From Monocercomonoides exilis (taxonomy: Eukaryota; Preaxostyla; Oxymonadida; Polymastigidae): a stretch of 64,000 nt of DNA. Shown here piece by piece: positions 24,972 to 39,400 of this stretch. Every line of letters starts with the position of its first letter. Position 1 is the first letter of the stretch. A model generated the notes under the pieces. The model was not told the DNA's origin, ran no database searches, and saw only the letters and a list, made by a program, of their open reading frames with translations. The DNA lies in NCBI GenBank assembly GCA_001643675.2, contig LSRY02000011.1, positions 620,001-684,000 on the forward strand, given 5' to 3'. A program made the position numbers and the translations under genes.

Positions 24972-25457
24972 ATGACAGCTTCAGGGCCTACAACATCTCT
25001 CTTTTCAGGTGGTGGTTATGTTAGTGAAGTGGAAAGTTCATTAATGAGAATAAATCAGCATCCAGGCGTTCAAGGAATATTAATAACACAAAACGATTTA
25101 AAATGCTCAAGAGTTTTGGCAACGAGCGACGAAAGTCCTGTTCTTTTAAGTAAAGATAATTATGCACAATGCTGCACTTCTCTTTCATCTCAAGCGCGCA
25201 CTGCTATTAGAGATTTGGATCCAACGGTTAAACAGTTTTTTTTCCCACGGATTTTTTATTTTTTATTTTCCATTTGCAATGATAAAATTGTTAAACAGGA
25301 TGATTTAAAGTTTATGAGAATAAGAACAAGGAAAACTGAAATTATGATTGCGCCAGGTTGAAAACAATGTTTTTTGTTACAGATTTTTAAGTTTTCTAAT
25401 TTTTTAGAGCAAGAATATACGATTGTGTGCGTACAAGATCCAACAGCAAAAGCTTAA
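24972..25457 (+). CDS. Dynein light chain roadblock (LC7) family protein
   Basis: Three exons (24972-25226, 25299-25356, 25408-25457) give 120 residues, with introns in phases 0 and 1. The product matches roadblock along its whole length. It runs EVESSLMRINQHPGVQGILI, then QARTAIRDLDPT joined to DDLKFMRIRTRKTEIMIAP, then EQEYTIVCVQDP at the C-terminus. The N-terminal extension of about 15 residues is longer than in animal roadblock. Roadblock dimers bind dynein intermediate chain and help assemble cytoplasmic or axonemal dynein. Its presence implies a microtubule motor system. Related folds occur in Ragulator and MglB, but these blocks are specific to dynein roadblock. Confidence 0.95.
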
Positions 25458-25673
25458 AAATCATTTCAATTTTCTTCGTTTTTTTAAAGCAATCATTTTT
25501 TATTTTTGTTTTCATTTCATTTCATGCTTCTTATTTTGATCTTTTCAGAAAATACAATCAATTTGAAATAAAATATTTTATTTCATATGATTTTGTAACA
25601 TTTAAAAAATGAGTATCTTGTTTTTTTGAAATTGTCAACAACCATTTTTTTTTAATTTTTCGAATAATTTTGA

Positions 25674-28600
25674 ATGTCCAATAGGCTTCAAGCTTTATCA
25701 ACAAATAAATTTGATTCAAAACTCTCAGGGACTCACACGCAAAATCAAATTGTTTTTTCAAAGCAACCAGAACACTTCTTGAATCAAAAACTTGCAAAAA
25801 GAATCTTGCAATCACATTTTGAATCTCCAAGCTCGTCTCCACCTGCTGTGTCTTCATGTTTGTTACATCTTAAAATAATTTGTTTTATTTTTGATTTTAA
25901 AACTCTTTTACAAACTTTTGTTTCCCTTCTTTAAAACATGTGTCAGCATTTAAAATGTCACATTCAGAAAGAATGCACCCAAAAAATGTGAACAGTTCAT
26001 TATTGAAAAATAAAGCAACCACAAGCAAGAATATAGACTCCAGAGATGGACAGAAAAAAACGGATATTACAAGAGAATGGCAGATGAAAGAAACAGATGA
26101 TTTCAGTCTTTCAGACGGGGAAAGCGACTCTTCGACATATGAACTTATTGAAGAAGAACTACCTCCAGCAAGCGAGACGAAAAAATCAAAAAATACAATG
26201 CTTTCAAAAGATATCGATGAATCTCCTACAACTCGACTCACAAAAATAAGAGACATGCTTGCAGCATCAAAACATTTCCTTCAGCAACCTATTCGATCCA
26301 ACACTTTGCCGCAAAGACAATTTCCAAGTGTTGGATCGCAAAATCCACAACTTGTTCATCCCGAAGCAAGAACAGAGAGGGATCGTGATGAGTCTTCAAA
26401 TGAAGAAAAGTCTGTGCTCAATGTTGGGGTGATTCAAAGACAAATGACAACACAAACAACAGAAGAGAGAAGCATATCAACTCGTGAGATTAGTGATAAA
26501 GGAACAAATCAGGATGAAAAGAACAAAACTGTCACAGTTAAAGAAAAAACAGAAAAGAGAAACGATGCAAGTTGGACGAATCGAAACGGAGAAAGATGCG
26601 GATATGGACAGCAATATCGGACGAAGATGCTGAAAGAGAATCGTATGGAGCGAAAAATTACCAACTCTTCAAAACCCCTGACTGAAACAAGAGGTGAAAT
26701 GCTTGAACAGCTTCTATCGTCAACGCAGTCGTGCACATTGGAGAAAGGAGAAGGACGACCTGCTGTGAAAGATGCAACAACAAGCACAGAACAATTAGTG
26801 CTTCAAGAAACTGGAAAGAAGAAGAAGAAGAAGAAGAAGAAGAAAGAAATAGAAGCAAAGGAGTTTAAAGCAGGCAATATGCAGATGAATGATGAACCAA
26901 TGAAAGAAGACAACGACAAACACGAAGCTTTGCGGAATGATATTTCTGAAAGAAGAACAACAGAAAGCTCATTAAACGTTGATAACAAGGAAGCAGACAA
27001 TGTATTTGAAAACTCTTCAGCAGCAAAATTCATTGCTATGACACCTGAATCTTCAAATAATGAGTGGGAAAAAAGAATCAAAGAAAAAAGATTAACTGAA
27101 TGTGAAGAGAAGGAAAAAGAAGGAAAAGAAAGCACAACAAGAAACACAGAAAACAGTCAAAAAAGTCCTGTTGCGAATGACGGAATATTTCCAAAAGGAA
27201 GCATTCATAAAAATGCAAAATGGCAAACAAATGAGTCAGAAATCGATAATGAAAAAAGCGACAAAGCGAGAGAAGATGGAGAGTTAAACACCTTTCATGG
27301 ATTTGGGGATGAGCATCGAAGCAAGTCAAAAGAAGATGCATCTCTTGCAATCATTCAGCAAATGACACAAGAAGCTTTGAACAGACAAGCCACACCATAC
27401 AAATCGAGACAAACAAGCAGACAATCTGACAGTCCCAGTAAAATGGAAGAAGAGCAACAGAGTTCTTTGTCAACATTCTCACCGGCTGATGGACACAACT
27501 TGAAGATGGATGCACTAGATTCACCATCTCACGACTTGTCAGCCTCACTGTCTACACTGTCATCTTCGCTTACCCTTGAATCAGAGTTAACTCCATCTTC
27601 AATGAAAATATTGAATCAATCCTCGTCAAACACTCAAAATGTTTCACATCCATATCCATCTGATCCCACAACGAATTATGAAGTGGAAGGAGAAGTGATG
27701 AATGGTTTGCCTTTGATGGAATCACAGCAACAGGCAGAAGTTGCAGCAAATACAGATGCAGCTGATAATGATGCTTCATCTGGCGAAAGTCCCATGGAGA
27801 AAGCAAAGGAAAACAACTCTTCACCACTCAGTTCAACCCGAACAACATCATTTTCATCACCTTCTTCAGCAATTCCACAACTTCCACCAAGCCCCATCTC
27901 CCAAAAAACATCATCTTCTCCTTTGCAACTGGCAACTCCAAACTCATCCACAGCATCGCCATCACCTTTGCCAAGTTGTTCTTCTTCATTTTCCTCTTCT
28001 CCTTCATCTCTTTCGCAAAACACTCATCTTTCAGTTCATCCTTCGAATGCGCCTTCAATCAATTCAATATCACCTCGTCTTTCACAACGTACCACTTCAC
28101 CAAGTTCTTCTTCGATGCTTACTCACAGGCATTTTTCACGCTCTGGTTCTGCTTTTTCTCCACTTCCACCACTGCCTCCACTTCCTCCTTCATCTGCTTC
28201 ACCATCTTCTTCAGCCTCATCTATCACTTCAGCTCAGTCATTTCCAATTCCTTCTTTTCCCTCTTCTGGAATGCAAAATGCTCAATCAGTTGCTTCAAGC
28301 TCTCCTTCATTAACTGCCACTTCCTCATCATCAACAGCTTCTTCAGTGATTTCCACTCCATCATCTTTTCATTCTCTATCAACACCTCCTTTTTCAAGCA
28401 CTTCATCTCGCATCATGTCTCCTCTGCTGCCGCACACATCACCTTACCAAGCGCAACGCTCCCTTTTGCTTGACTTCTCATCAGCTCCACTTGCTTCATC
28501 TTCTCCAAGACAAACAAGCAATATGTTGATGCGATCTTCACCAACCACTCCAGTACATTTGTCTGGTGATTCTTCTTTAGTTCAACAAAAGTCTCAGCAG

Positions 28601-31600
28601 TCATTTCTTTCTGCACCACAGAATTCTTTTCCATATCCAGTCGAGTTAAATAGTTCCACAGAGGAGCTTTCGAGGGAAATCAACAATTCACCGAAACTGG
28701 CTCAGCCACAACAGAATAACCATTTATCTGATAATACACGCAACTTATCAGAATCAGAAAAGATTAAACAACCAAAAAATGAAGAGGAAGTCCAAAACTC
28801 AGATAATCAAGAAGAACTTCACTTTGCAACAGAAAATATGGTATCGGAGGATATTGCCTCACGAAAGAAGAAAAAGAAAAAGAAGAAAAAGAAGAAAAAG
28901 AAGGACAATGGACAAGAACAGGATATTATTGATGCAGTCGGATTTGATGCAATTGCAACTCAAGGGAACATTTCAATTTCATCTGGAGCAAAAGAAGAAG
29001 ATATTTCAAAAGAAAATTATGAAAGTGCGAACAAAGCTCTCAAAACAGAAGTGCAAAATCAAGAAGCAAGCCAAACAACAAAAACAGAACAGAACATTTC
29101 ATCTGTGCAATCACTTCCTTCGCAAACACCCTTTTCACTTCCGCATTCAACTTCTGCTTCACCAGCTCATTTCACCACTCATTCGCCATTTCATTCAGAT
29201 GCGCTCCATTTGCATCAGTCTCCCGCGAAGTCCAGTGCTTCTGATTCAGATATTGAAAAGAATACGCATCCAACTGTTGAACACCTTCAAACAGCTACTA
29301 TTTCAGATCAAACACAAACGTCCACAGAAAAGCCAATGGATTCACATTCTCCTTCAGTGAATGTTCCTTTGAATGAGCATCCATTTCCCGTTGAGCCTGC
29401 TGTTGCGGTTGCAAAAATAGCTTCTCCTGTGACGTATTCAAAAGAGTCAAATGAAACAAATTCTACGCTGTCTTGTGATTCACCTCATTTTCCTCTAACT
29501 TCAACTGCAAATGAACAGCTTGCTAATTCAATGACTTCTGATTCTGGAAGACATCACTTTTCAGAGCACATTTCCACTGAAAGCAATAAAGAAACAATCC
29601 GACCCATTTCACCAACTACGCAAGGCGCAGTGTGGAATTCTTCATCACCACAGATGCCAGCAGCTCAGACGTTGCCACAAGAATTGGCGGTTGCATCGTC
29701 ACATTCATTCAACAATCTTCCTTCTTCTGCCTTCTCACCTCTTCCATCTCCAAAAGCATGTGACTCGTCTATGATTGACATGTCAATGATATCCACTGTC
29801 TCTTTGCCAAGCCACACAACAATGATATTGTCAGAAAATGTTCCATTTTTATTATCATCTTCTTCTTTCAACATGCATCAAGCATCAAATATTCAGTCAT
29901 CACTGAAACAAGACACTCCGAACAAGAATCAGCCAACAGAAGAACATTCACAATCTGAGTGCTTGCTTCAATTCTCTCCAAGAAATTCTGCAGGTAGTGA
30001 CGAGTCTGATAAAGCTGTTGCTTGCTCCAATGAAAAGCAAAATACAGATTCAAAAACAAAAAATGAAGACAATCCAGCAAAAGAGCAGAACGAAAAAGAA
30101 AAGGCAGCAATGAGCAAGTTGGGTCCAGCAACAGCAATAAAGTCATTGACTGAACATTTAGTGAATGGCTCTCTTCTTCCTCCATCTTCCTCTCTTTCTG
30201 TAACTCCGCCATCGAATTCAATAACACCCACACTTCATTCAACACCTGTTTCTCTATCAGTCTCACCTTCATCATCATCCTTTGCACCACTAACATCTTC
30301 TCCATCTGGAAGATTTTCAGTGTCTTCGTCGTTTCTGCTTTCACCTGAATCGTTGAAGCGGAGGCTGCTTGAAGAGAAGGCAGAAAAGGAAGGAGAGAAA
30401 GAAAACAGAGAAGCGAAAAGGAAGAATGAGAAATCGATCAGAAACTCTTTGGAAAACAGATTTCATGAAAACGAGGAATTTGATGAGCAAAGGACTGCGA
30501 AAGAGATCATGAAAAGAAAGCAAAGAGAGATTCATCTGGAATTGGAAAAGGAAGAATTGAGAGATGAGGAAAAGGCAGCAGAACGGTTCATTTCATCAAA
30601 AGACAAATTTCACGATGAAAAAAGCATGAAAGAAACATCAACCGAGGAAAAGATACATCACAGCTCACATGTTGCCAGCAGCCAAGCATCGCATTCTGAA
30701 AGCTCAACAGGAAGGAATTTGCGTTCTCCAGCAAAAACAAGTTCTGCGGAGCATCACACTGCGAATCACTTGAATCGAGCTGAAGGGGAGAAAGAGCACA
30801 CAAAGCACACGAACCATTCTCGTATGTTGCATTCTCAACGCATCCACAACTCGCACAGTCTTGTCAACCACTCACATCCGTTGCAAACGCCCGGCTCTTC
30901 AGAGCGATGCGATTCAACTGATGATTTTGAGGATGAGGATTCTGATTATTCTGCGCCTTCTGCCTCTTCCGTTTCCTCAGCATCTCCATCTTCATCGATC
31001 TCTCCAAAACATAATAACAAACTGTCATTCCGCTTTGGCAAAAAAGAGAATAAGAGCAGAGAAAAAGAAGAGAGAAACAACGCAAAACGAGGTGAGTCAG
31101 AACACGATGAATATTTGGGATTCTCTGAATTCTCTGAATTTCGAGTGTCATCTCCACCATCTCATCCATTTTCACATTTCCCTTCTTCAGAAGTGTTGCA
31201 TCAGTCTGAGCCGCATTCTCTTCCGCTTCCCACTTCTCATCCACTGTCTCCCCGCCAAATTGAGCATCAGGTTGAATCGTCTCATCACTTCATGCAATCG
31301 ACATCTGCACCGCTGACATCACCAGATCGAATACGGCAGACACTTGCAACGTATCCTTCGTCTGATGCATCTGCATCCAATCACACATCTTCTGCCTTTT
31401 CACCAGTATCCACTGCATCCTATTCAACTTCTTCATCAACTTCATCATCCTCGTCTGAAATTGTGATGCTTCGAAGTGATTTGAACGAGATGAAGACGAA
31501 AATAGAAATGCTTGCACGGCAAGTCACAGACGCTGACAAAAGAGAGCACGAATGGAAATGGAAAGAAGAAACGTGGAAGAGGCAAAAGACAGAGGCTCAT

Positions 31601-33214
31601 GAGAGAGAAGAGATGTGGAAAGACAAAGTGGAGAGAATGAAGAGAAAAGAAGAAGAAAAAGCTCGAATCGAAGAAAGGGAAAGGCAAGAAAGCGAGACGA
31701 AAAGAAGAGATGCTGCACGAGAGAGTGAAAGAGAACGAAGTGAATTGAAAGCGAGACTGAAAGAGAAAGAGGATTCACTGCTGAGAACACAGGAAGCGCT
31801 TGCAGCTTGCAAAAGAGAAATTGAAGAAATGAAAAACAGAAACGAGATAGAGATTGAAGAGATAGAAAAGGAGTGGCGTGAAAGGTGGAGGGAAAGAGAG
31901 CGGGAAATTGAAAGTGAAGAGAAAAGGAAGACAAAGGCAGAGGAGAAAAAATGGAAGGAAGTGATTGATAGAATGAACGAAGAAAACAAGCAGGAAAGGC
32001 AGAAAAGAAGAGAGGCAGAAGAAGAGTGTGGGCGGATGAAAGAAGCGATGGAATTTGACAAGCGAGAAAAAGAAAGGCAGCTGGGAGAGATTGCGAATGA
32101 AATGAGAGTTGAATGGAAAAGAAAGATTGAGCGAGACAAGGCAGATGTGGAGGCAGAGCTGAGCGAGATGAAGGAGAAGTGGAGGAATGAAAAGCAGAGT
32201 TTGATAAAAGTGAATGAAGAGCTGGAGAAGAAATTGGATGGAGTGAAAAGGGAAAACGAAGAGATGAAATCAGAAAGGAAACAAATGAATGGAGAAAAAG
32301 CAGAACTGGAGGAAGCAAAGAATGATCTGGAAAGATCGCTGAAAGCTCAGGGAAACGAGATGGAAGAATTGAAGCGGCGCGTACGAGATGCAAATGATGA
32401 AAAAGAACAGCTGAAGCAATCTGTGGATTATTTGAACAAGAAATTGAGGGAAGAACAGAATTTGAGAGAAGAGGAGAAAAAATTGTGGATGGAAAGAGAA
32501 AGAGCAAAAGCTAGAGAATATGAGAGAGAAAAGGAATATGAACGGCAGAGAGAAAGAGAAAGAGATAGGGAAAGGGAAATGGAAAGAGTGAGGGAATGGG
32601 AAAGAGATAGAGAACACCAGAAAAGACTTGAATCGATAAGCAATCTTCGATCATCATATCCATCAGCATCGTTTTCTTCATCATACACACCCACTTCCCT
32701 TTTTTCTCCATATCACTCTGATGTTTCTGTGCTTCCATCATTTCCCACAAGTTATTCAAAGTCGTTGCAATCTCCTCCAGAATCTCCACACACGAAACTT
32801 CTTTCTTCGCCTTCCTCGTCTCCAAAAACTGTGTCACAACATTCTCTGCAATACCCATCTCCTTCAGACTCGACAAATTCGTCTCCGTTTCGAGCAACAA
32901 CTCAGACACACTCATTTTCATCAATGCAATCCACATCATTAACTGAAGCATCCTCCTCTTCCTCTTCCCCTTCCTCTTCAGCAAGTTCAAGACAACCAGA
33001 AGCAGCCACTCTCAATGAGCTGCAAAAAGCACTCAGTGCAAAACAGATGGAGTTTTCATCATTGCAATCTGCATTGGCACGAATTGGGCGAAAAGGGCAG
33101 CGCCAAGCAGAAGTGAAGAGAGAAAGAGAGAAGACAGAAAACGAAATGAACCAAGTTGAACGAGAAATAAACGAACTGAAATGCAGACTGCGGATGATGG
33201 TGGCAAAAAAATAG
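25674..33214 (+). CDS. Large Ser/Lys/Glu-rich coiled-coil protein of unknown function
   Basis: Two exons (25674-25857 and 25947-33214) join in phase 1 to 2483 residues, with donor GTTTGTTAC and acceptor TGTGTCAG. Exon 1 encodes MSNRLQALSTNKFD and on, ending PPAVSS. The GTG at 25940 is inside the intron and is not the start. Residues about 65-1890 are disordered, rich in Ser/Thr/Pro, with two Lys runs (near 26815-26850 and 28866-28911). Residues about 1898-2292 are a long highly charged coiled coil, interrupted by a Ser/Pro stretch and followed by a second short coiled coil up to the C-terminus (about 2412-2483). No enzymatic domain is visible. A cytoskeletal or scaffold role is possible but unproven. 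It ends 262 bp from the end of the convergent gene. Confidence 0.7.
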
Positions 33215-33476
33215 ATCATTTCTAAATACACATCTGAATATTCACATTTTTGTGTTTTTGCTTTTGATATGCATATTTCAAAACAAAACAAAAAAAATAA
33301 GCATATACCAACAGAAAAAAAGAAACGAAAACAACAAGAATTTGATGCATACAAAATTCATATTTCTCAAGAACATAAAAATGAAGAAGGGGCCATTGTG
33401 TGAATAATTCTGAAATACACTTGAAAATGATTTTTTTTTGCTGTTTTCTCTTTTTTGTGATTCACGAGCAGCTCTG

Positions 33477-36400
33477 TCACTGCTCCGAGCTCATCATCTG
33501 CCCAGTGGACAGCCTTTGATCCTCAACAAAGCTGACTGCTTCATAGTCGATTGCATCAGACACGGTGAGCATGACTGTGCCTGCTGGGAAATGCCCAATG
33601 AACTCCCGCTTCAGCCCGACAAGCGTTGGCCTTTCTTTTCGGTCAACCGAAAGGCACTCCTTTATCACTTCGCAATAGCTCGTCTCAATCGTCTTGCTTG
33701 TGTCGGGCCTTTCTCCTCTCACAATCTTATCTCCCGCAATCACAGCCTCATACTCCCCAAACGGGATCTGCAGTGTCAGGCTCTCCCACAGCATCATCCC
33801 AATCGAGAATGCAACAGTCTTCTTCGTTGCATGCGTCTTTGCGCCATTCAGCAGCTCTGGCGCCTTCCACCTCAAACACTCTTTTTTGAAGTCATCCTCA
33901 TCCTCAAATGCTGAAGATGGCGGTGGTGAGCCTCTGCCATTCTTATTGATGGTTGAATCATCAGATGAGGAAGTGATAATGGTGGATGATGAGATGGATG
34001 ATGAATCTGAATCTGAAGATAAATCCGAGTGCATCACGATGCAGATTACCATGTGCTCAGAGAACAGAACAATGTGCGGACTCAGATTCGCAAGAGAAGA
34101 AAGAGGATTTTCCATCTCATCGAAAGAGTGGAGAGCGAGATTTGCCACCCAGAACATGATCTGAGCAGCTGTTTGCTCCCTCTCCTGTAGAGTGCCAATT
34201 GTCATCTCCTTTGTCTTGTTGCTTCCATGAAGCAGCATGAACAATGAATCCCTCAGATCCACAATCAGTTTCTCATGAGGAGATGAACAGGCCATTGCAT
34301 CCACCAGATTCGACATCGACGAAGTGGTTGGGCAAAGATCCTCTCCTCGAACAAATGTTGAATCTGAATCTGAAGTGTCTGTGGTTGAAGTGGATGAAAT
34401 GGAAGGTGATGGTGTTCGTTTTCTCGTTTCGTCCTCGATCTTTTTCTCATCGATTTTCTCTAGCATCCATTGAGGGATCTTGTCAGAATCTCTCCCCAAA
34501 ATATATTCTGTGGAGCCATTCTCACTCAACAAATACTCTTCTGACTCAGAATGCTGCATCTCCTTTCCATTCATTCTCTTTTTGATCCTCTCCTCATTCT
34601 TCTTCTCTGCCTCCCTCTCTGCTCTTCTCCACTGCTCCTCTGGAGACATCTCCATTGTCACCATCTCAAATGCCTTCGGATCTTTTCTGATGTTATCATT
34701 TACTATTTCTCTCAGATCTTTATTCTCATTCTTTGCTTTTTTCCAACGAATAATAAAGGCTATTGCAACAACAAGAACAATCAAAAACAATACAGCAAAT
34801 ATCACAATCACAATCAACATCCAATAAGATTTCTCTTTATTTCCTCCTTCAACAAGTTTTTCATCTCCTTTGGGCTGAATTTCGCTTCTATTCTTCAGAA
34901 CGAAAGATTGAGTTGATTTTGGAGCATCTATCTTTCCATATTGAATTTTAACACTCACTTCCATATCGTCTCGAGCATTGCGTATCAAATCTGCGGAAAT
35001 CACCCCAAATACCATATTTTCTGACTCAAACTTAGATTCTTCGAAAATATGAGTCTCAAGCATCTCTTCATCTCCCACTCTGGTAGAGACAACGAATGAC
35101 AGATTACATGGTAACAAAAGAGATCCCTCAAATGCCAATGTTATCAGTGTGTCTTTTTCTTCGCTTTTAACATTCCTCAATGAAGGAATGAACAGTGTCG
35201 AAGGTCTCATATCGGCTATTCCCGCCATTTCACACCCATCATCAAGAATCCAGAGAGACGAATTATCTCTCCATCCATCACCTCCTTTGAGACTGGTAAT
35301 CTCGAGAGATGCTCCATCTGAGCATATGATGTTCCTTCTTGCAGAAGGAAATTTAATATGCTGTGGATTGTTATCTGCGAACATCCCCATCTCAATCGTC
35401 ATTTCTCCTCCACACATTGACATCGCTCCATTTGAACAGTTGGCGATGAGCATGCCTCTCATCGTGGTAGAAGAATTTTTCAGTTCGATCATTGACCCAT
35501 TCCATCTGCAAATCGCTTTGCCTTCATCAATAGCTTCATTGATTGATATGTCATTCTCACTTCCTTCAATCACTGCAGTGTCCACAGAAACATCAATGCA
35601 CGAACTTATCACAATAGCACTTCCTTTCTTTTGGGATGTTCCCTTGTGGAAAAAGGAATCATTGGCACAGTACACACGGCATCTGTAGTTGTTGATGTTC
35701 AAAAGTGTGGACTCCTCAGGAGGAATTGTGACGTTTTCAATTTGCATGTGAAGAAGTGTCAAAGATGAATTAGACGTGCTGGATTCGCCGTTTGATATTC
35801 CTTCAACGTTAATTATTCCCATATCAGTCTGAACTGAGCACACTCTTAGCTTCTCGAGATAGACATCACCTCCAGACGAGTGAATTTGGACCAACCAAGC
35901 ACAACTGGAGGAAATATGTTCAATCAGCAAATTTTGCATATCAATTTCTGAATATTCCAATTCCAAAAGAACAAAGGAAATATGGGCAATCGAAGATCCA
36001 TCATTCGCAGTGAAACAACAGGATTCGACTGACAGGATTCCATGGTCTAAGAACAAGAATGTTGAATGATCAGTGACCATTGTTGATGGAAAACAAAAAG
36101 AAAGCTGTTTTAAAGCAACTGTTCCAGAGCATTCAATGGTGCAGCTCTTGTTTTTGCTGATAGAAGGGCTGATATGGATTGCAGAATTATTCTTGTTCCG
36201 AGACAGCATCGCCATTTCAGAAAGTGTGATTTCGCAATCAATTACACTTTGCTTATCAACAATCAATCTGCTTTCGAGCTTGTGCGTGAGATGGATGAGC
36301 GAATAACCTATTGTCTGGCATGGAAGAAGGAGTGTTCCACACTGCTGTGTATCTCTTCCTCCATTCTCTGGCTGTGAACTCACAAGGATTGTGTCTGCCT

Positions 36401-39400
36401 GATAGATGAGGATGATTTCGAGTAGATCCATTGGCGTTAAAGAGTGCTCAGCTTTGTCTATCCCAAAAATCGCATTCAGGTGGACAAACACGCTCGAATC
36501 GAAGTTCATTTTAAACATTGTTTCGTTCACTTGAGTGTTCAGATTGTTGCACTCGATAAACATGTCGCGTCCAACAGATGCAGCGTTTGATTCGAACTTC
36601 AGCGGCTCAATCAGGATTTGGAGTTTGGCCTGCAGCTCAGTTCGTAAATAAATGCCTCCTCCTCTTCCATTGATTGTTGAACATCCACACATCTGGACAA
36701 TGCATTCCTTCAGGTTGAACAAACCATCTTCACACAGCTCAAAAAATACACATCCTCCCTTTCTGTTTTCCATTGCTTGACAACCAGAAAAAGTGCATTT
36801 TATCAAATCCACCTCGGAGCCTGTTGAATCAATGCAACTTAGAGTTCGCCCTCCATCACTTCTTCCATCAACAGAATAGAACACTGAGTTGTTGATGCAT
36901 ATTTGTTTATCATTCTCATTTCCCCATTCTGCGACTGATGGAATCATATTTATCAGGCTTCCATCGGTCACATTAATGGATTGGAGGCGTGTGTTATTGA
37001 TGCTCACATCAACTTTGTTGCTGACTTCGATCATGCTTCTTCCGATGTTGATTGAGTTGACATCAAAATCTCGAATAAGCAAGCAACCATGAAGGATGTT
37101 CACAAACATCGCACGAAGTGGACTTGTGCGTGGAGCAAGTGAATTAAGTGAACAAGATGCGATTGCCAGGAATCCGTCTCTGCAAGTTATTAATGCCTGG
37201 TTCAAGCATGAAAAGTTGGCTGTGGTTGAAAACTGAATAAAATTGAATGAAACATCATTTTTCACTTCAAGCATGATATTTTTTGTGGGGACGTCATTCT
37301 CAAATGTCATCACACTCTTTGCGGGTTCATCATCTTCAGCAGAAGACGATTCAACTGCAATGTCTGAAAATAAACACATATCTGTGACTGTGCATGCTGC
37401 AACAATTCCTATTTTCGGTTCAGAAGCATTGCTGCTAATTTGTTCCAAGCCTTTCCAAAAAGTTTTGCATGGATCGTCCATGCTTCCGCATCTCATAACA
37501 TCATGTCCATTATTCGACACAAATATCATTGTGCTCTCATATTTGACAAGAAATCGGAAGAGATCAGTGTGCAAAAATGTTTGATCATCTCCAACAAATA
37601 GTGAGCCATCCGACGCCATCTGCTCATATTCAAATGCAAATGATTTGTTTGTGACAGTGGAGTTCAAATCTTGGCATGTTAAAAATACGTTTTTTCCAAA
37701 TTCTGCTTTGTTATCTCTGAACGAGGGATCTGTTATTGTGAATGCTGAATCGTTTCCTTCCACATCAAGAAAAATTCCACCACCTTTTCCGTTATTTGCC
37801 TCTCCATGCTGCGACCATGGTGCGCTGCATAAAACAAAGCTGCACCCTGTAAGTTTTAAAGTGCAATCATTGCCAATTTTTCCATAAACTCCGCCCCCTC
37901 CTCCATTTGGCTCTGATTCCACTTTACACTCATTAAAAGAGCAATTGTTCACAGCTACAGTTATGATTGCTCCATTTTCTCTCGTAATGCACAAGCATGT
38001 TCCACTATTTGTTGTTCGGGTTACTGATGAAAAGTTGCTGTCGATCATATTTATGGATTTTCCATTTTTGCAAAATACAACGCTGCAATCATTATCTTCA
38101 AATGATGAAAAGTTCACATTTTTGATTGTTAAAGATCCTTTTTTTGACACAGAAATCAACCCTTCATTTGAACCAGAAGATATTTGGCTCATGTTCAAAA
38201 AGTCCAACAAGCCTTTGGTGCCATCTCCACTGATACTTATGAACGGATTTTCTCCGAAAGATACACCAACAATTTCAAATTGTGAGACATTCAACATTCC
38301 ACCAAGTGCGCAGCAAAAACAATAGCTCAAGACATCATCTGTGGAGGATGGAACTGCACCACACATAAGAATGGTCAGCATATTTTCTGTGCAACAGAGA
38401 AGAGGCTTGCAAAGAGGAAGTGAAGATGGAAGAGAGAACGTGATGTTTGTGAACGTTGTGTTTATCCTTGTTTCCAAATATCCATTCACAGGCGATGATG
38501 AGTCCCCAACAATTTTAATGGTTGTTCCCCTTGTGGATGCTGAAAACTCGAAATCAAAGCCTTCAAGCACTGCTGCTTCTTCAAACTGAAACGGAGGAAC
38601 TATGCAAATCTTTCTTGTGGAAGAATCAAAATGAGTGCTGATAGCATATTGCAATGTGGAGCATGGAGACACAGCAAACCCACACATGATATGGTCTGTT
38701 CCTGTTGATCCACTCACCGACACAACAGATGGGAAAGGCTTCCAGAGAAGCACCAATGGAATTGCAGCACCAATTTCGTTTTCGTCAAATCCCATCAGCT
38801 CATCCAGCACACTGTCATTTGTCTGAATTGCAAACTTCGTTTCAACACACAGCTCAGCAAAATCTGAGCCAACAACAAACACACTCTTTCCGTATTCAGC
38901 CTGGTTTCCTGAAAATGTTGTTTGAGAGAACTGGAACATCTTCCCACCGCCAGTGCAATCAATCATAACTCCACCTCCTACTCCTCTTTCGCTCAGACCC
39001 TTTCCTGCGCTACATTGTTGAAAGGTTGTCTCAATTCCATTTACAAGATCTTGACCTATTTCCAGTTTGCTTTCATCATTCATCTTCACCATAAGAGCAC
39101 CACCATTTCCGTCCTGGCATGTGCAGTGAGTGACATTGCATTCAGTGAAGCTCAATTTCTCTCCTGTACCAAGAATGGCTTCTATCAAGGAGCCATTTCC
39201 AGATCTTCGCTCAATCCCAGTGAATGAAGATTGTGTGAAGTTGGTGCATTTTGTGGAAATCATTGAAACAACAGGCTTTCCGTTCATGGATAGATGAGTA
39301 AATGAGCAACAAACAACGTTCATCATTCCCCCATGCAAATCAATGACGGGCTGGGTGAATTGCTGTGTTTGTTCATTTTCCTCACTTCTCAGCTCGCAAT

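Noticed and set aside
25940-25954. GTG start for the large coiled-coil protein
   Set aside because: The position lies in an intron; splicing from 25857 to 25947 joins an upstream protein-like exon in frame.
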